A stretch of DNA of 64,000 bases from positions 186,001 through 250,000 of the forward strand of contig JAGWMG010000001.1 in assembly GCA_028871795.1 (NCBI GenBank), in the 5' to 3' direction. The notes under the pieces were generated by a model that made no database searches, was not told the origin of the DNA, and worked only from the letters and a program-made list of their open reading frames with translations. The number at the start of each line of letters is the position of its first letter. Positions within the stretch are counted from its first letter, which is position 1. Shown here one piece after another: positions 45,535 through 55,718 of the stretch. Source of the stretch: Alphaproteobacteria bacterium (GTDB lineage: Bacteria > Pseudomonadota > Alphaproteobacteria > Micropepsales > Micropepsaceae). A program made the position numbers and the translations under genes.

Positions 45535-46749
45535 ATGCCGACAGGACGTCCGGATACTTGGCGGGGGCGCATCGGCGCGGCGGTTGAGGGCAGCCCGCTG
45601 TCCGGGGTGACCCGTTATATCACGCCGCGCATGATCAAGATGCTCGTCATTGTCGGCGGCGTGCTGCTGCTTGTCTTCGGCTACATCATCGGACGTCCGA
45701 TTGCGATGTTTCTGATGATGCCGAAGAACTCTTTTGTTCAGATACAGACGGTGTCCGCCGTTCATGCCCGCCAGACACTGTGGCAATCGCAACTGCGTTC
45801 GGTTGGAACGCTGCACGCCGTCGAGGGCGCGGACTTGGCGTCGGAGATTTCAGGTCTTGTCACCCGGATCGGTTTTCGCGCGGGGGAGGACGTGCGCAAA
45901 GGGATGCTGCTCGTCCAGCTTCGCGACGACAGCGACCGCGCTCAACTGGCGGCATTGCGCGCAGGCGCCGAACTGGCGGCTGCGACCTACGCGCGCGACG
46001 CGGCGTTGATCAAAGTCAATGCCATCAGCAAGACGGAGTACGACACGGCTTTCGCCAACATGAAGAGCGCGCGCGCGCAGGCGAACGCCCAGGCGGCGAC
46101 CGTCGAAAAGAAGGCTATCCGCGCGCCCTATGACGGCCGGGTCGGCATCCGCCAAGTCGATATCGGTCAATATGTGAATGCCGGACAGGTCGTCGTCACC
46201 CTTCAACAACTTGATCCGATCGATGTCGATTTTCAGGTTCCCCAGCAGCAATTGAGCCTTCTTAGAGTGGGAGACAAGGTCACGCTGGCGACGGACGCCG
46301 TCGCTGGCAGGAGTTTCAATGGCATGATCGCCGCCTTCGACCCGAAGGTGGATCCCGCCACGCGCAACGTCCATGTGCGGGCTTCGATCGAAAATCGCCA
46401 GAAGCTGCTGTTGCCCGGCATGTTTGCGACGGTGGTCACCGACATTGGGTCCATGAAGTCTTACATCACGTTGCCGCAGACAGCCGTTGTGTTCAATCCG
46501 TACGGCGACACGGTTTTTGTCGTGGTGAAAGCCAAGGCGGCCGACGGAAGCGAACAGCTTGTCGCGCAGCAGCGCTTCGTGACGACGGGAGAAACGCGCG
46601 GCGACCAGATCGCGATCCTGGGCGGGGTTTCCACCAAGGACATTGTCGTGAGTGCCGGCCAAATCAAGCTGAAGAACGGGACGCTCGTGACCGTCAACAA
46701 CAGCGTTCAGCTGCCCAATAATCCCGCGCCCACTCCGGTCCAGCAATAG
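45535..46749 (+). CDS. RND efflux periplasmic adaptor subunit (membrane fusion protein)
   Basis: The 404-residue protein has a membrane anchor (about residues 33-55), two lipoyl-like halves (ASEISGLVTRIGFRAGEDVRKG and RAPYDGRVGIRQVDIGQYVNAGQ) around a short alpha-hairpin, and a beta-barrel with DPIDVDFQVPQQQLSLL. It bridges the inner-membrane pump to an outer-membrane channel. The hairpin is short. ATG 45535 is the most upstream reasonable start; ATG 45631 would begin just before the anchor. The pump gene starts 10 bases downstream of its stop. Confidence 0.88.
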   Translation: MPTGRPDTWRGRIGAAVEGSPLSGVTRYITPRMIKMLVIVGGVLLLVFGYIIGRPIAMFLMMPKNSFVQIQTVSAVHARQTLWQSQLRSVGTLHAVEGADLASEISGLVTRIGFRAGEDVRKGMLLVQLRDDSDRAQLAALRAGAELAAATYARDAALIKVNAISKTEYDTAFANMKSARAQANAQAATVEKKAIRAPYDGRVGIRQVDIGQYVNAGQVVVTLQQLDPIDVDFQVPQQQLSLLRVGDKVTLATDAVAGRSFNGMIAAFDPKVDPATRNVHVRASIENRQKLLLPGMFATVVTDIGSMKSYITLPQTAVVFNPYGDTVFVVVKAKAADGSEQLVAQQRFVTTGETRGDQIAILGGVSTKDIVVSAGQIKLKNGTLVTVNNSVQLPNNPAPTPVQQ

Positions 46750-46759
46750 GCCGGCCGCG

Positions 46760-49700
46760 ATGAACTTCACTGACATCTTTATCCGGCGGCCGGTTCTTTC
46801 GATCGTGATCAGCCTGGCGATCCTGGTGATCGGGGTCCGCGCGCTCACGGAAATGGCCGTGCGGCAGTACCCCGTCACCCAGAACGCCGTCGTCACGATC
46901 TCAACCGCGTATTTCGGCGCAAGTCCGGAAACTATCGCCGGTTTCATAACGACACCGCTCGAAAACGCGGTGGCCCAGGCAGACGGCATCGATTACATGA
47001 CGTCCAGCAGCACTCAGGGCGTCTCCAGCATCACGGTGAACCTGCGCCTCAACTACGACGCCAACAAAGCGCTGTCGCAAATCATCACGCAGGTCAATTC
47101 GGTCAGGAACCAGATGCCGCCGCAGGCGCAGCAGTCGGTCATCAGCATCGCCGTAGGCACGTCGATCAATGCGATGTACCTGACTTTCAACAGCACGATT
47201 CTGCCGCCCAACAAGATCACGGATTACCTGGTTCGTGTCGTGCAGCCGCAGTTGCAGGCGGTCGAAGGGGTGCAGCAGGCGCAAATTCTCGGCGGCAAGC
47301 TCTTTGCGATTCGCGTCTGGCTGGATCCGCAAAAGCTGGCGGCCTACGGTCTTACCGCAGCGGACGTCTATTCCGTGCTTGGCACGAACGACTATCTGTC
47401 GGCGGTCGGCACCACGCGCGGGCAGATGGTCCAGGTGAATTTGACGGCGTCGACAAATCTCAAATCGGTGGACGAGTTCCGCAACCTCGTTGTCAAGTCT
47501 CAGAATGGCGCCTATGTGCGGCTGTCCGACGTCGCCAACGTCACGCTCGGTTCGTCGGACTACGACTCGCAAGCCAATTTCGACGGCAATCCTGGCGTGG
47601 TGATCGCGATCAGCGTCACGCCGACGGCCAACGTCCTCGACGTCATCAAAGGCGTGCGCGCGGTTTTGCCCGGTATCAACGCGCAGCTTCCCCAGGGCCT
47701 CAGCTCCTTCATCGCCTACGATTCGACGAAGTTCATCCAGAGCGCAATCAACGAGGTCGAGTGGACGCTGGGTGAAGCGATCTTAATCGTCATCTTCGTC
47801 ATTTTTGCTTTTCTCGGATCGCCGCGAGCGGTCGTGATCCCCATCGCGACCATACCCTTGTCGTTGATCGGCGCCGGCATTTTCATGCTGGTGTTCGGAT
47901 TTACCATCAATCTTCTCACGTTGCTCGCACTTGTGCTGGCGATCGGCCTGGTGGTCGATGACGCAATCATCGTGGTGGAGAACGTGGCCCGCCATCTGGA
48001 GGAGGGCCGAACGCCGCTCGACGCCGCCATCCTCGGCGCGCGCGAACTCGCCAACCCGATCATCGCCATGGCGTTGGTGCTGGTCGCGGTTTATGTGCCC
48101 ATCGGTTTCATCGGAGGGTTGACCGGCGCGCTGTTTGTCGAATTCGCTTTCACGTTGGTCGGTGCGGTCATCATTTCCGCGATCGTGGCGCTGACGCTTT
48201 CACCGATGCTGTCGAGCCGGTTTCTGCATTCGCACAAACAGACGCGCTCGGACCTCGAACGCCGTATCGTGACCTTCATCGACGAGAAATTCGATGCCCT
48301 GCACCGCCGTTACCAAAGGGCGCTGCACAGCGCGCTCGACGAGTTGCCGGTGGTCGTAGTTTTCGCCGCCATCATCTTTGGCGCTATTTATTTACTATTC
48401 ACGTTGTCAAAATCCGAGCTTGCACCGTCGGAAGACCAGGGAATTATCATTTCGATGTTAACGCCGCCGCCTACGGCCACGCTGGAACAATCGCTGATCT
48501 GGCAGCATCAGGTCTTCAAGGTGGCGAAATCGTTTCCCGAAACGGACCACACCTTCCAGATTACGGCGCCGGGATTCAACCTCGCGGGCATCGTGCTCAA
48601 GCCGTGGGATGAGCGCAGCCGTTCGGCTGATGACCTGCAGCCGCTGCTCCAAAAGCGATTGGGCACGATTGCCGGCGTGCGCGCCGCCGCGTTCCAAATC
48701 CCGCCATTGCCCGGCCCCAGAGGCCTCGGTGTGCAGTTCGTGATCGAGACAACCCAGCCGTTTCAGCAACTCAACACCGTGGCACAAAACGTCGTGGATG
48801 CGGCGTTGAAATCGGGCGATTTCTTTTATCTCGATTCCGATCTCAAATACGACAAACCGCAAACCCAAATCGTCATCGACCGTGATAAGGTGGCAGGCAT
48901 GGGCCTGACCATGAGCGACGTCGGCAATGCGCTGACGACAATGCTGGGCGGCGGCTATGTCAATTACTTCGACTTGTCGGGCCGGGCCTACCAGGTCATT
49001 CCGCAGGTCCAGCAGGCTTTCCGGCTCAATGCCGATCAGCTCAAGAGCTATTATATCCGCACGTCGTCGGGTTCGAGCGTTCCGCTGTCGACCATCGCCC
49101 GTTTGCAGAGCACGGTTACCCCCGAATCGCTCAATCACTTCCAGCAGCTTAATGCGGCGACGATCACCGCAATTCCCAGACCTGGCCTCACGACGGGCGA
49201 GGCGCTCGCGAAACTTCAGCAGATCAGCGCCGGTCTGATGCCGCAGGGTTATCGCATCGATTATGCCGGAACCAGCCGGCAGTTCGTGCAGGAATCGAGC
49301 GCCCTGCTCGTTACCTTCTTCTTCGCGCTGATCATCATTTTCCTGACGCTGGCGGCACTCTTCGAGAGTTTCCGAGATCCCTTCACGATTCTGGTCAGCG
49401 TGCCGATGTCGGTTTGCGGCGCCCTGATTTTCATTGCCATGGGGGTCGGCGGCGCCAGTCTCAACATCTACACCGAGGTCGGTCTCGTGACGCTGATAGG
49501 CTTGATCAGCAAGCACGGCATTCTGATCGTTCGCTTCGCAAACGATCTTCAATTACAGGGATACGGCAAACGCGAGGCGGTCGAGGAGGCGGCGGCGATT
49601 CGCTTGCGGCCGATTTTGATGACCACAGCCGCCATGGTGCTGGGCGTTCTGCCGCTGATCCTGGCGTTGGGGGCGGGAGCGGCCGCGCGCTTCAATCTCG

Positions 49701-49807
49701 GCATCGTCATCGCGAGCGGCATCGCTATCGGGACATGCTTCACGCTGTTTGTAGTGCCCGCGATCTACGTGCTCATCGCCCGCCCACACGCCGCATCAGC
49801 GTCCTAG
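46760..49807 (+). CDS. RND multidrug efflux permease (AcrB/MexF-like)
   Basis: The 1015-residue inner-membrane proton antiporter has the N-terminal FTDIFIRRPVLSIVISL start and twelve predicted helices with two large periplasmic loops. The conserved helix-4 segment LALVLAIGLVVDDAIIVVENV contains the proton-relay Asp pair. Family motif C-like segments GEAILIVIFVIFAFLGSPRAVVIPI and LISKHGILIV are present. It would expel hydrophobic or amphipathic compounds. No outer-membrane factor gene follows, so a channel from elsewhere must be used. Confidence 0.93.
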   Translation: MNFTDIFIRRPVLSIVISLAILVIGVRALTEMAVRQYPVTQNAVVTISTAYFGASPETIAGFITTPLENAVAQADGIDYMTSSSTQGVSSITVNLRLNYDANKALSQIITQVNSVRNQMPPQAQQSVISIAVGTSINAMYLTFNSTILPPNKITDYLVRVVQPQLQAVEGVQQAQILGGKLFAIRVWLDPQKLAAYGLTAADVYSVLGTNDYLSAVGTTRGQMVQVNLTASTNLKSVDEFRNLVVKSQNGAYVRLSDVANVTLGSSDYDSQANFDGNPGVVIAISVTPTANVLDVIKGVRAVLPGINAQLPQGLSSFIAYDSTKFIQSAINEVEWTLGEAILIVIFVIFAFLGSPRAVVIPIATIPLSLIGAGIFMLVFGFTINLLTLLALVLAIGLVVDDAIIVVENVARHLEEGRTPLDAAILGARELANPIIAMALVLVAVYVPIGFIGGLTGALFVEFAFTLVGAVIISAIVALTLSPMLSSRFLHSHKQTRSDLERRIVTFIDEKFDALHRRYQRALHSALDELPVVVVFAAIIFGAIYLLFTLSKSELAPSEDQGIIISMLTPPPTATLEQSLIWQHQVFKVAKSFPETDHTFQITAPGFNLAGIVLKPWDERSRSADDLQPLLQKRLGTIAGVRAAAFQIPPLPGPRGLGVQFVIETTQPFQQLNTVAQNVVDAALKSGDFFYLDSDLKYDKPQTQIVIDRDKVAGMGLTMSDVGNALTTMLGGGYVNYFDLSGRAYQVIPQVQQAFRLNADQLKSYYIRTSSGSSVPLSTIARLQSTVTPESLNHFQQLNAATITAIPRPGLTTGEALAKLQQISAGLMPQGYRIDYAGTSRQFVQESSALLVTFFFALIIIFLTLAALFESFRDPFTILVSVPMSVCGALIFIAMGVGGASLNIYTEVGLVTLIGLISKHGILIVRFANDLQLQGYGKREAVEEAAAIRLRPILMTTAAMVLGVLPLILALGAGAAARFNLGIVIASGIAIGTCFTLFVVPAIYVLIARPHAASAS

Positions 49808-49884
49808 CACCGGGCGCGCCTTTGTCGCTTAAGGGGTTGATGGAAAATCAGCCTTTCTGCCCTTCTGCGGGGTCGAAAAGTCGG

Positions 49885-49913
49885 TTTACCGCAGCGTTGG
49901 CTGCGAATATGAT
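49885..49913 (+). promoter_or_regulatory. Sigma70-type promoter of xylB-xylA
   Basis: TTTACC (49885-49890, four of six) is followed after 17 bases by TATGAT (49908-49913, five of six). The xylB ATG lies about 88 bases downstream of the -10. The LacI-type operator at 49910-49923 overlaps the -10 box, so a bound repressor would block transcription. Confidence 0.6.
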
Positions 49914-49923
49914 AGCGCTAACA
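49910..49923. promoter_or_regulatory. LacI-family operator-like palindrome before xylB
   Basis: TGATAGCGCTAACA differs by one base from the symmetrical TGTTAGCGCTAACA common for LacI/GalR-family sugar repressors. The central TAGCGCTA is a perfect palindrome. It overlaps the -10 box and the presumed start site. The repressor gene is not in the window. Confidence 0.65.
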
Positions 49924-50001
49924 ATAACGTGACCGGCGGGCCTTCGAGACTGGGATTCCGCCCTGTGGCGAGCTGTTTCAGCTTTGGGGAATGCGAACGC
50001 C

Positions 50002-51462
50002 ATGTTTCTCGGGATCGATGTTGGCACTTCCAGCGTAAAAGCCGTCCTGACCGACGACAATGACCAGACGGTGGCGCAAGCCTCTGCGCCCCTCACAGTG
50101 GAGCGGCCGCAGCCCCTGTGGTCGGAGCAGGACGCGGACGCGTGGTGGCGGGCAACGGTTGAAGCCGTGCGCGGCTTGCCGGAAAAACAGCGTCACGCCG
50201 TCAAAGGCATCGGGCTGAGCGGGCAAATGCACGGCGCCACTCTGCTCGACAAGGCGGATAAGCCGCTGCGCCCTGCCATTTTGTGGAACGACGGGCGTTC
50301 GGAAGAAGAATGCCTCGAACTGGAGCGGTTGGAGCCGCATTCGCGCGAGATTACGGGCAATTTGGCGATGCCGGGGTTCACCGCACCCAAGCTGCTTTGG
50401 GTCCGCCGCCATGAGCCGGACGTATTTCGCCGCACGCAGACGGTCCTTCTTCCCAAGGATTATGTGCGTCTCAAACTCACGGGCGAGAAAGCGAGCGACA
50501 TGTCCGATGCCGCCGGTACGCTATGGCTCGACGTCGGCAAGCGCGACTGGTCGGATGCGATGCTGAAGGCGACGGATCTGAAGCGTTCGAATATGCCGCG
50601 CCTTTTCGAAGGCAATGCGCCGGCCGGAAAGCTTCGCGCCGAAGTGTCCGGCGAATTAGGAATTCCCAGCGTCGTCGTGGCAGGCGGCGGCGGCGACAAC
50701 GCCGCGAGCGCCGCGGGCTTGGGTGTCGTCGCACCCGGCCAGGCGTTCTTGTCGCTCGGGACGTCGGGCGTTCTGTTCGTCGCCACCGATCGCTTCCGGC
50801 CCAATCCGGCCAAGGCGGCACACGCTTTTTGTCATTGCCTGCCGGGGCGCTGGCACCAGATGTCGGTCATCTTGACCGCCGCCGCCGCGCTGGATTGGGT
50901 GACACAGCTTGCAGGCTTCGAGAATGTCGTCGCAGCGGCGGCCGCGGCCGAAGCGCGCGGCATACGCCCGCAATCGCCGATTTATCTGCCTTATCTTTCC
51001 GGCGAGCGGACTCCCCACAACGACCCCTATGCCCGCGGCGTGTTCTTCGGCCTGACGTCGGAAACGACGGGGGCCGACCTGGTGCATGCCGTGCTCGAAG
51101 GCGTCGCACTCGCCTTCGCCGACGGCATGGATGCGCTGCTGGAGAGCGGTGGGAAAATCGGCGACATCAGCGTCACGGGTGGCGGCTCGCGTCTGCCGTA
51201 TTGGGGACGTATCCTGGCTTCTGCGATCGGCCATCCGCTGACGTACCGCGAAGGTGCAGAAGTGGGGGCGGCGTTCGGCGCCGCTCGGCTTGGGCGCTTG
51301 GCGTCGACGGGCGAGAGCCCCGACACGGTGTGTGTCGCCCCGCCGGCTACGCGCGTCGTCGAGCCGGAAGCGGGGTTCAAAGAGCAGATGGCCCGCCGCC
51401 GGCCGCTCTTCGTCAGTTTGTACAAAAACCTCCAAAAAACTTTCAGGGAGTTTGCCAGATGA
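50002..51462 (+). CDS. xylB: Xylulokinase
   Basis: The 486-residue FGGY-family kinase phosphorylates D-xylulose to xylulose 5-phosphate. It shows the N-terminal phosphate loop GIDVGTSSVKAVL, GLSGQMHG, the ILWNDGRS and LPKDYVRLKLTG segments, the catalytic-base region VVAGGGGDNAASAAG and the adenosine motif TGGGSRLPYWGRILA. ATG 50002 fits the conserved start; an in-frame TTG at 49984 is less likely. Its stop overlaps the xylA start (ATGA), so both are made together. Confidence 0.95.
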   Translation: MFLGIDVGTSSVKAVLTDDNDQTVAQASAPLTVERPQPLWSEQDADAWWRATVEAVRGLPEKQRHAVKGIGLSGQMHGATLLDKADKPLRPAILWNDGRSEEECLELERLEPHSREITGNLAMPGFTAPKLLWVRRHEPDVFRRTQTVLLPKDYVRLKLTGEKASDMSDAAGTLWLDVGKRDWSDAMLKATDLKRSNMPRLFEGNAPAGKLRAEVSGELGIPSVVVAGGGGDNAASAAGLGVVAPGQAFLSLGTSGVLFVATDRFRPNPAKAAHAFCHCLPGRWHQMSVILTAAAALDWVTQLAGFENVVAAAAAAEARGIRPQSPIYLPYLSGERTPHNDPYARGVFFGLTSETTGADLVHAVLEGVALAFADGMDALLESGGKIGDISVTGGGSRLPYWGRILASAIGHPLTYREGAEVGAAFGAARLGRLASTGESPDTVCVAPPATRVVEPEAGFKEQMARRRPLFVSLYKNLQKTFREFAR

Positions 51463-52775
51463 GTCTCTTTTCCGACGTCGCTCCGATCCGCTTCGAAGGG
51501 CCGGACAGCAAGAACGATTTTGCCTTCAAGGTGTACGACAAGGATCGTCTGGTGCTCGGCAAGCGTATGGCCGACTGGCTGCGCCTCACGGTCTGCTACT
51601 GGCACTCCTTCAACTGGCCTGGCGCGGATGTCTTCGGCGGGGGAACCTTGCCGCGGCCGTGGCTCGGTGCCCGCGTGACGCAAGCGATGGCGGAACAGAA
51701 GTTGGATGCCGCCTTCGATTTCCTGGCGCGCCTGGGAGTCCCCTATTTCACCTTCCACGATACCGACGTCATGGCGGAAGCCGACACGCTGGAGGAGCAC
51801 GGTGCCAATTTGAAGCGCATCGCGGTTTTGATCGCGGAAAAGATGGCTAAGACAAAGATCAAGCTGCTTTGGGGCACCGCCAATCTGTTCAGCCATCCGC
51901 GGTATGCGGCGGGCGCGGCGACCAATCCCGATCCCGAGGTGTTCGCCTATGCCGCGGCGCAGGTGTGTTTCATCCTCGAGGCCACCCACCGCCTCGGCGG
52001 CGAGAATTATGTTCTGTGGGGTGGCCGCGAAGGTTACGACACGCTCCTCAACACCGAACTGAAAGGCGAACTCGACCGCTTCGGCCGGTTTCTTTCCATG
52101 GTGGTCGATCACAAGCACAAGATCGGCTTCAAAGGTACGATTCTGATCGAGCCCAAGCCCTTCGAGCCGACCAAGCATCAGTACGACCGCGACGTCGCTG
52201 CCGTATTCGCGTTCCTGCAGCATTATGGGCTTACGAAGGAAGTGCGGGTGAACATCGAGGTCAATCACGCCACACTCGCGGGTCTCGATTTCGAACACGA
52301 GATTGCGGCTGCCATCGCCTATGGCATCTTCGGTTCCATCGACGTCAACCGCGGCGACCCGCGCAACGGCTGGGACACTGACCAATTCCCCAACAACGCC
52401 CAGGACTTGACGCCGGCGATGCTGCAGATTGTGCAAGCGGGCGGCCTCGACACCGGCGGCTTCAACTTCGATGCCAAGCTGCGCCGCCAATCCCTGGATC
52501 CGAACGATCTCTATCTCGCCCATATCGCCGGGATCGACACGCTGGCGCGCGCTTTGCTGGCGGCCGAAGCCGTCATCGTGGAAAAACGCTTCGCAAAACT
52601 GCGCGAGGAGCGCTATGCCGGCTGGAACGCAGCGCTCGGCAAAAAGATCATGGCGAACGAATATACGCTCTCCACGCTCGCCGATCACGCCGTGAAGTCG
52701 GGCATTGACCCCAAGCCGCGTTCGGGCAAGCAGGAGTTGTTCGAAAGCATCATCGCCGGTGCTTGCCGGTTTTGA
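51459..52775 (+). CDS. xylA: Xylose isomerase
   Basis: The 438-residue metal-dependent isomerase converts D-xylose to D-xylulose. Conserved segments include YWHSFNWPGADVFG, YFTFHDTDVMAEA (active-site His/Asp), YVLWGGREGYDTLLN, GTILIEPKPFEPTKHQYD, NIEVNHATLAGLDFEHEI, SIDVNRGDPRNGWDTDQFPN and GGFNFDAKLRRQS. The length is that of class II enzymes. It is coupled to xylB. Xylose transport genes are not seen nearby. Confidence 0.97.
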   Translation: MSLFSDVAPIRFEGPDSKNDFAFKVYDKDRLVLGKRMADWLRLTVCYWHSFNWPGADVFGGGTLPRPWLGARVTQAMAEQKLDAAFDFLARLGVPYFTFHDTDVMAEADTLEEHGANLKRIAVLIAEKMAKTKIKLLWGTANLFSHPRYAAGAATNPDPEVFAYAAAQVCFILEATHRLGGENYVLWGGREGYDTLLNTELKGELDRFGRFLSMVVDHKHKIGFKGTILIEPKPFEPTKHQYDRDVAAVFAFLQHYGLTKEVRVNIEVNHATLAGLDFEHEIAAAIAYGIFGSIDVNRGDPRNGWDTDQFPNNAQDLTPAMLQIVQAGGLDTGGFNFDAKLRRQSLDPNDLYLAHIAGIDTLARALLAAEAVIVEKRFAKLREERYAGWNAALGKKIMANEYTLSTLADHAVKSGIDPKPRSGKQELFESIIAGACRF

Positions 52776-53198
52776 GCGACCGGACCGACCGTCCTCGCCT
52801 TTTCGTTTCAGGCGGCGGACAAACCGTTTGATCAGGCGGATGCTCGCGCGCATCGTGTCGCTGGGCTTGCCCCCTTGGTGGATGCGTCCTGGAAAGGATT
52901 GCGCGGTTGGTAATATCGCGGAAACGAAATGCACAATCGCCGGATCGGATATGCGCCGCGCCTTTGCGGCCGCAGTTGCCAGATTTGAATGTGGAGGCTT
53001 TACTGCATGTTCGCTGGCGGCGGAACGCCGCACTTTTGGCAATTTTTCACCAAGAGAACAATGCAACTTCCGCGCTTCCCTTGGGGGAGGAACTTTTTAA
53101 TAAAGATCAATTAATATGCCGACTTACGCGCTGATTCCCTGATCGAAAAATACACGCGGCGGGAGCCGTACCTTCGACAGCACCAACGGACAGAGATC
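52776..53198. other. Intergenic stretch between xylA and the glucan phosphorylase gene
   Basis: About 423 bases without a supported gene. The last 100 bases are AT-rich around 53091-53125 (TTTTTAATAAAGATCAATTA), a likely promoter region for the phosphorylase gene. I cannot assign a definite -35/-10 pair or a terminator for xylA. Confidence 0.45.
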
Positions 53199-55718
53199 AT
53201 GGTAAGTCTTCCTATGCCGCAATTGCCAAGTGAGATCTCCGGGCTGCAGTCGTTGGCGCTCGATCTGCGCTGGACCTGGAGCCATACGGGCGACACTTTA
53301 TGGACCTGCGTCGACGAGCAGCTTTGGGAGCGGACGCACAATCCCTGGACGGTTCTGCAAGGCGCTCCCGCGGAGCGTCTCAAATTGCTGGCTGCCGACC
53401 AGAAATTCCGGGAGAAGCTCGCGGCTTTCGTCACAGAGCGGCAACGCTACCTTCAGACGCCCGGTTGGTTCCGCGGAACGGAGAACGCATCGCAACTGGG
53501 CGGCGTCGCCTATTTCAGCATGGAATTCGGTCTGGGCGCGGCCTTGCCGCTTTATGCCGGCGGGTTGGGCGTCCTCGCCGGGGATTTTCTCAAGACGGCT
53601 AGCGATCTCGACGTGCCGATCGTCGGCATTGGTCTTCTCTATCAGGAAGGCTATTTCCGGCAACTCGTCGACGCGAGCGGTATGCAGCAGGAATTCTACC
53701 CTTACAACGAACCGGCGGCGATGCCCGTTGAGCCGGTCATTCTTCCGGAAGACGGCTGGCTGCGAATCGGGCTCGAATTGCCCGGCCGCACCGTTCAATT
53801 GCGCGTCTGGCAGGCCACGGTGGGCCGCGTGAAGCTGTATTTGCTGGACAGCAACGATGCGCTCAACAGCCCGCTGGACCGCGGCATCACCGCGAAGCTC
53901 TATGGCGGTGGCTCGGAAATGCGCCTGATGCAGGAAATCGTCCTGGGCGTGGGCGGCTGGCGCGTGGTGGAAGCCCTCCATCCCGAGGTTGAGATCTGCC
54001 ACGTCAACGAGGGCCATGCGGCTTTTGCCATCATCGAGCGTGCGCGTCACCTGGCGTTGAAAGCCAATCTGGATTTCTGGGCGGCCTTATGGGCCACCAG
54101 GGCGGGGAATGTATTCACGACCCACACGCCGGTCGCCGCCGGGTTCGACCGGTTTCCCGCCGATCTGCTGCGTAAATACCTGCCGTATGTGGAAGGTGCG
54201 CTCGCCGGCCGCGGGGTCAAGCTGGAGCATGTCCTGGCGCTCGGCCGTTCCAACCAGGACGATCCCAACGAGCCGTTCAACATGGCGTTTCTCGCACAAC
54301 GCGGTTCGGCGATGAGCATCGCCGTCAGCCGGTTGCACGGCGAGGTCAGCCGGCGAATCTTCCAGCCGCTTTTTCCCCGCTGGCCTTCCTGCGAGGTGCC
54401 GATCACGCATGTGACCAACGGCGTGCACATCCCGACCTGGGATTCGGCCGGCTCCGACAGGATCTGGACCCAGTCCTTCGGCAAGGAGCGGTGGCGTTCC
54501 GGTTCCATCGAGCACGCCGAACGGATCGGCGAAGCCTCGGACGAGGAACTGTGGGCCATGCGCGGCGAAGGACGCCAACGCATCGTCCACAACGCGCGGA
54601 TTCATCTGGCCAGACAGATGCGGGAACGCGGTGTCGATCTGGAGGCGATTCAGAGCGCCGACACCGTGCTCGACCCCAATGTGCTGACGCTCGGATTCGC
54701 GCGCCGGTTCACGGAGTACAAACGGCCCAACCTCCTCTTGAAAGACCGCAACCGCCTCGACGACCTGCTTCACAACGACATGCGGCCGGTACAGATTGTC
54801 GTTGCCGGCAAGGCGCATCCCGCGGACACCGTCGGAAAGGAAATGATCCAGGAATGGATCAACCTGACGCGCCAGCCGCGGTACCGGCGCCATGTTGTCT
54901 TTCTGGAAGACTACGACATTTCTCTGGCGCAGGAACTGGTGCAAGGCGTGGACGTTTGGATCAACACGCCGCGCCGGCCATGGGAGGCTTGCGGCACCAG
55001 CGGCATGAAGGTGCTGGCCAACGGCGGACTCAATTGTTCGACGCTCGACGGTTGGTGGGACGAGGCTTACGAGCCGAGCGTCGGTTGGTCGATCGGCGAC
55101 GGCAGCGGCGGCGCGGCGGAAGATGTCGATGCCCGCGACGCAGCAAGTCTTTACGACGTTCTTGAAAACAAGATTATTCCGGAATTCTATGATCGCGATG
55201 CGGAAGGTCTGCCGCGGGCCTGGCTCAATCGAATTCGCGACAGTATGGGCAAGCTGACCCCGATTTTCGGCAGCGCCCGCATGATGCGCGATTACGTGCA
55301 GGGCTACATGCCTCTCGCCAAGGCGGTGCGCGCGCGCATGAAGGACGGCTGTGCTCTCGCCAAATCCATGAACCAGTGGTCCAGGACGCTGCACAGCCGG
55401 TGGCCAAGCCTGCATATCGGAAATGTGATGGTGACCCGGACCGATTCGACGTGGCACTTGGTAGTGCCGGTGTATATGGGAGAGGTTTCGCCGGATTGGG
55501 TACGCGTCGAGCTGTTCGCCGACGCCTCGCCGGAATATGCGCCCGAAGTGATCATGCTCCATCAGGAGCACGCGATTGCCGGTTCGGCGAACGGTTACAT
55601 CTATGCCGGTGCGGTGACCTCGGCTCGCCCGCTAGAGGATTTTACCGTGCGGGTTGTGCCTTATCATCCGAATGCGTTTCTGCCCGCTGAGCTGCCGCTT
55701 ATCGCCTGGCAGCGCTAG
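53199..55718 (+). CDS. glgP: Alpha-glucan (glycogen/maltodextrin) phosphorylase, GT35 family
   Basis: The 839-residue enzyme releases glucose 1-phosphate from alpha-1,4-glucans. It belongs to the alternative alpha-glucan phosphorylase group with an N-terminal DUF3417-like region (about residues 1-110: LALDLRWTWSHTGDTLW). GT35 motifs follow: YFSMEFGLG, LPLYAGGLGVLAGDFLKTASDL, CHVNEGHAAF, FTTHTPVAAGFDRF and ARRFTEYKRP. The pyridoxal-phosphate end of the site is in EACGTSGMKVLANGGLNCSTLDGWW. ATG 53199 lacks an obvious GGAGG. Its 3' end overlaps the convergent DUF2934 gene by 20 bases. Confidence 0.93.
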   Translation: MVSLPMPQLPSEISGLQSLALDLRWTWSHTGDTLWTCVDEQLWERTHNPWTVLQGAPAERLKLLAADQKFREKLAAFVTERQRYLQTPGWFRGTENASQLGGVAYFSMEFGLGAALPLYAGGLGVLAGDFLKTASDLDVPIVGIGLLYQEGYFRQLVDASGMQQEFYPYNEPAAMPVEPVILPEDGWLRIGLELPGRTVQLRVWQATVGRVKLYLLDSNDALNSPLDRGITAKLYGGGSEMRLMQEIVLGVGGWRVVEALHPEVEICHVNEGHAAFAIIERARHLALKANLDFWAALWATRAGNVFTTHTPVAAGFDRFPADLLRKYLPYVEGALAGRGVKLEHVLALGRSNQDDPNEPFNMAFLAQRGSAMSIAVSRLHGEVSRRIFQPLFPRWPSCEVPITHVTNGVHIPTWDSAGSDRIWTQSFGKERWRSGSIEHAERIGEASDEELWAMRGEGRQRIVHNARIHLARQMRERGVDLEAIQSADTVLDPNVLTLGFARRFTEYKRPNLLLKDRNRLDDLLHNDMRPVQIVVAGKAHPADTVGKEMIQEWINLTRQPRYRRHVVFLEDYDISLAQELVQGVDVWINTPRRPWEACGTSGMKVLANGGLNCSTLDGWWDEAYEPSVGWSIGDGSGGAAEDVDARDAASLYDVLENKIIPEFYDRDAEGLPRAWLNRIRDSMGKLTPIFGSARMMRDYVQGYMPLAKAVRARMKDGCALAKSMNQWSRTLHSRWPSLHIGNVMVTRTDSTWHLVVPVYMGEVSPDWVRVELFADASPEYAPEVIMLHQEHAIAGSANGYIYAGAVTSARPLEDFTVRVVPYHPNAFLPAELPLIAWQR

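Noticed and set aside
50523-51458. N-terminal extension of xylA into xylB
   Set aside because: The upstream part is an out-of-frame shadow of xylB; xylA proper starts at ATG 51459 with the usual N-terminus.
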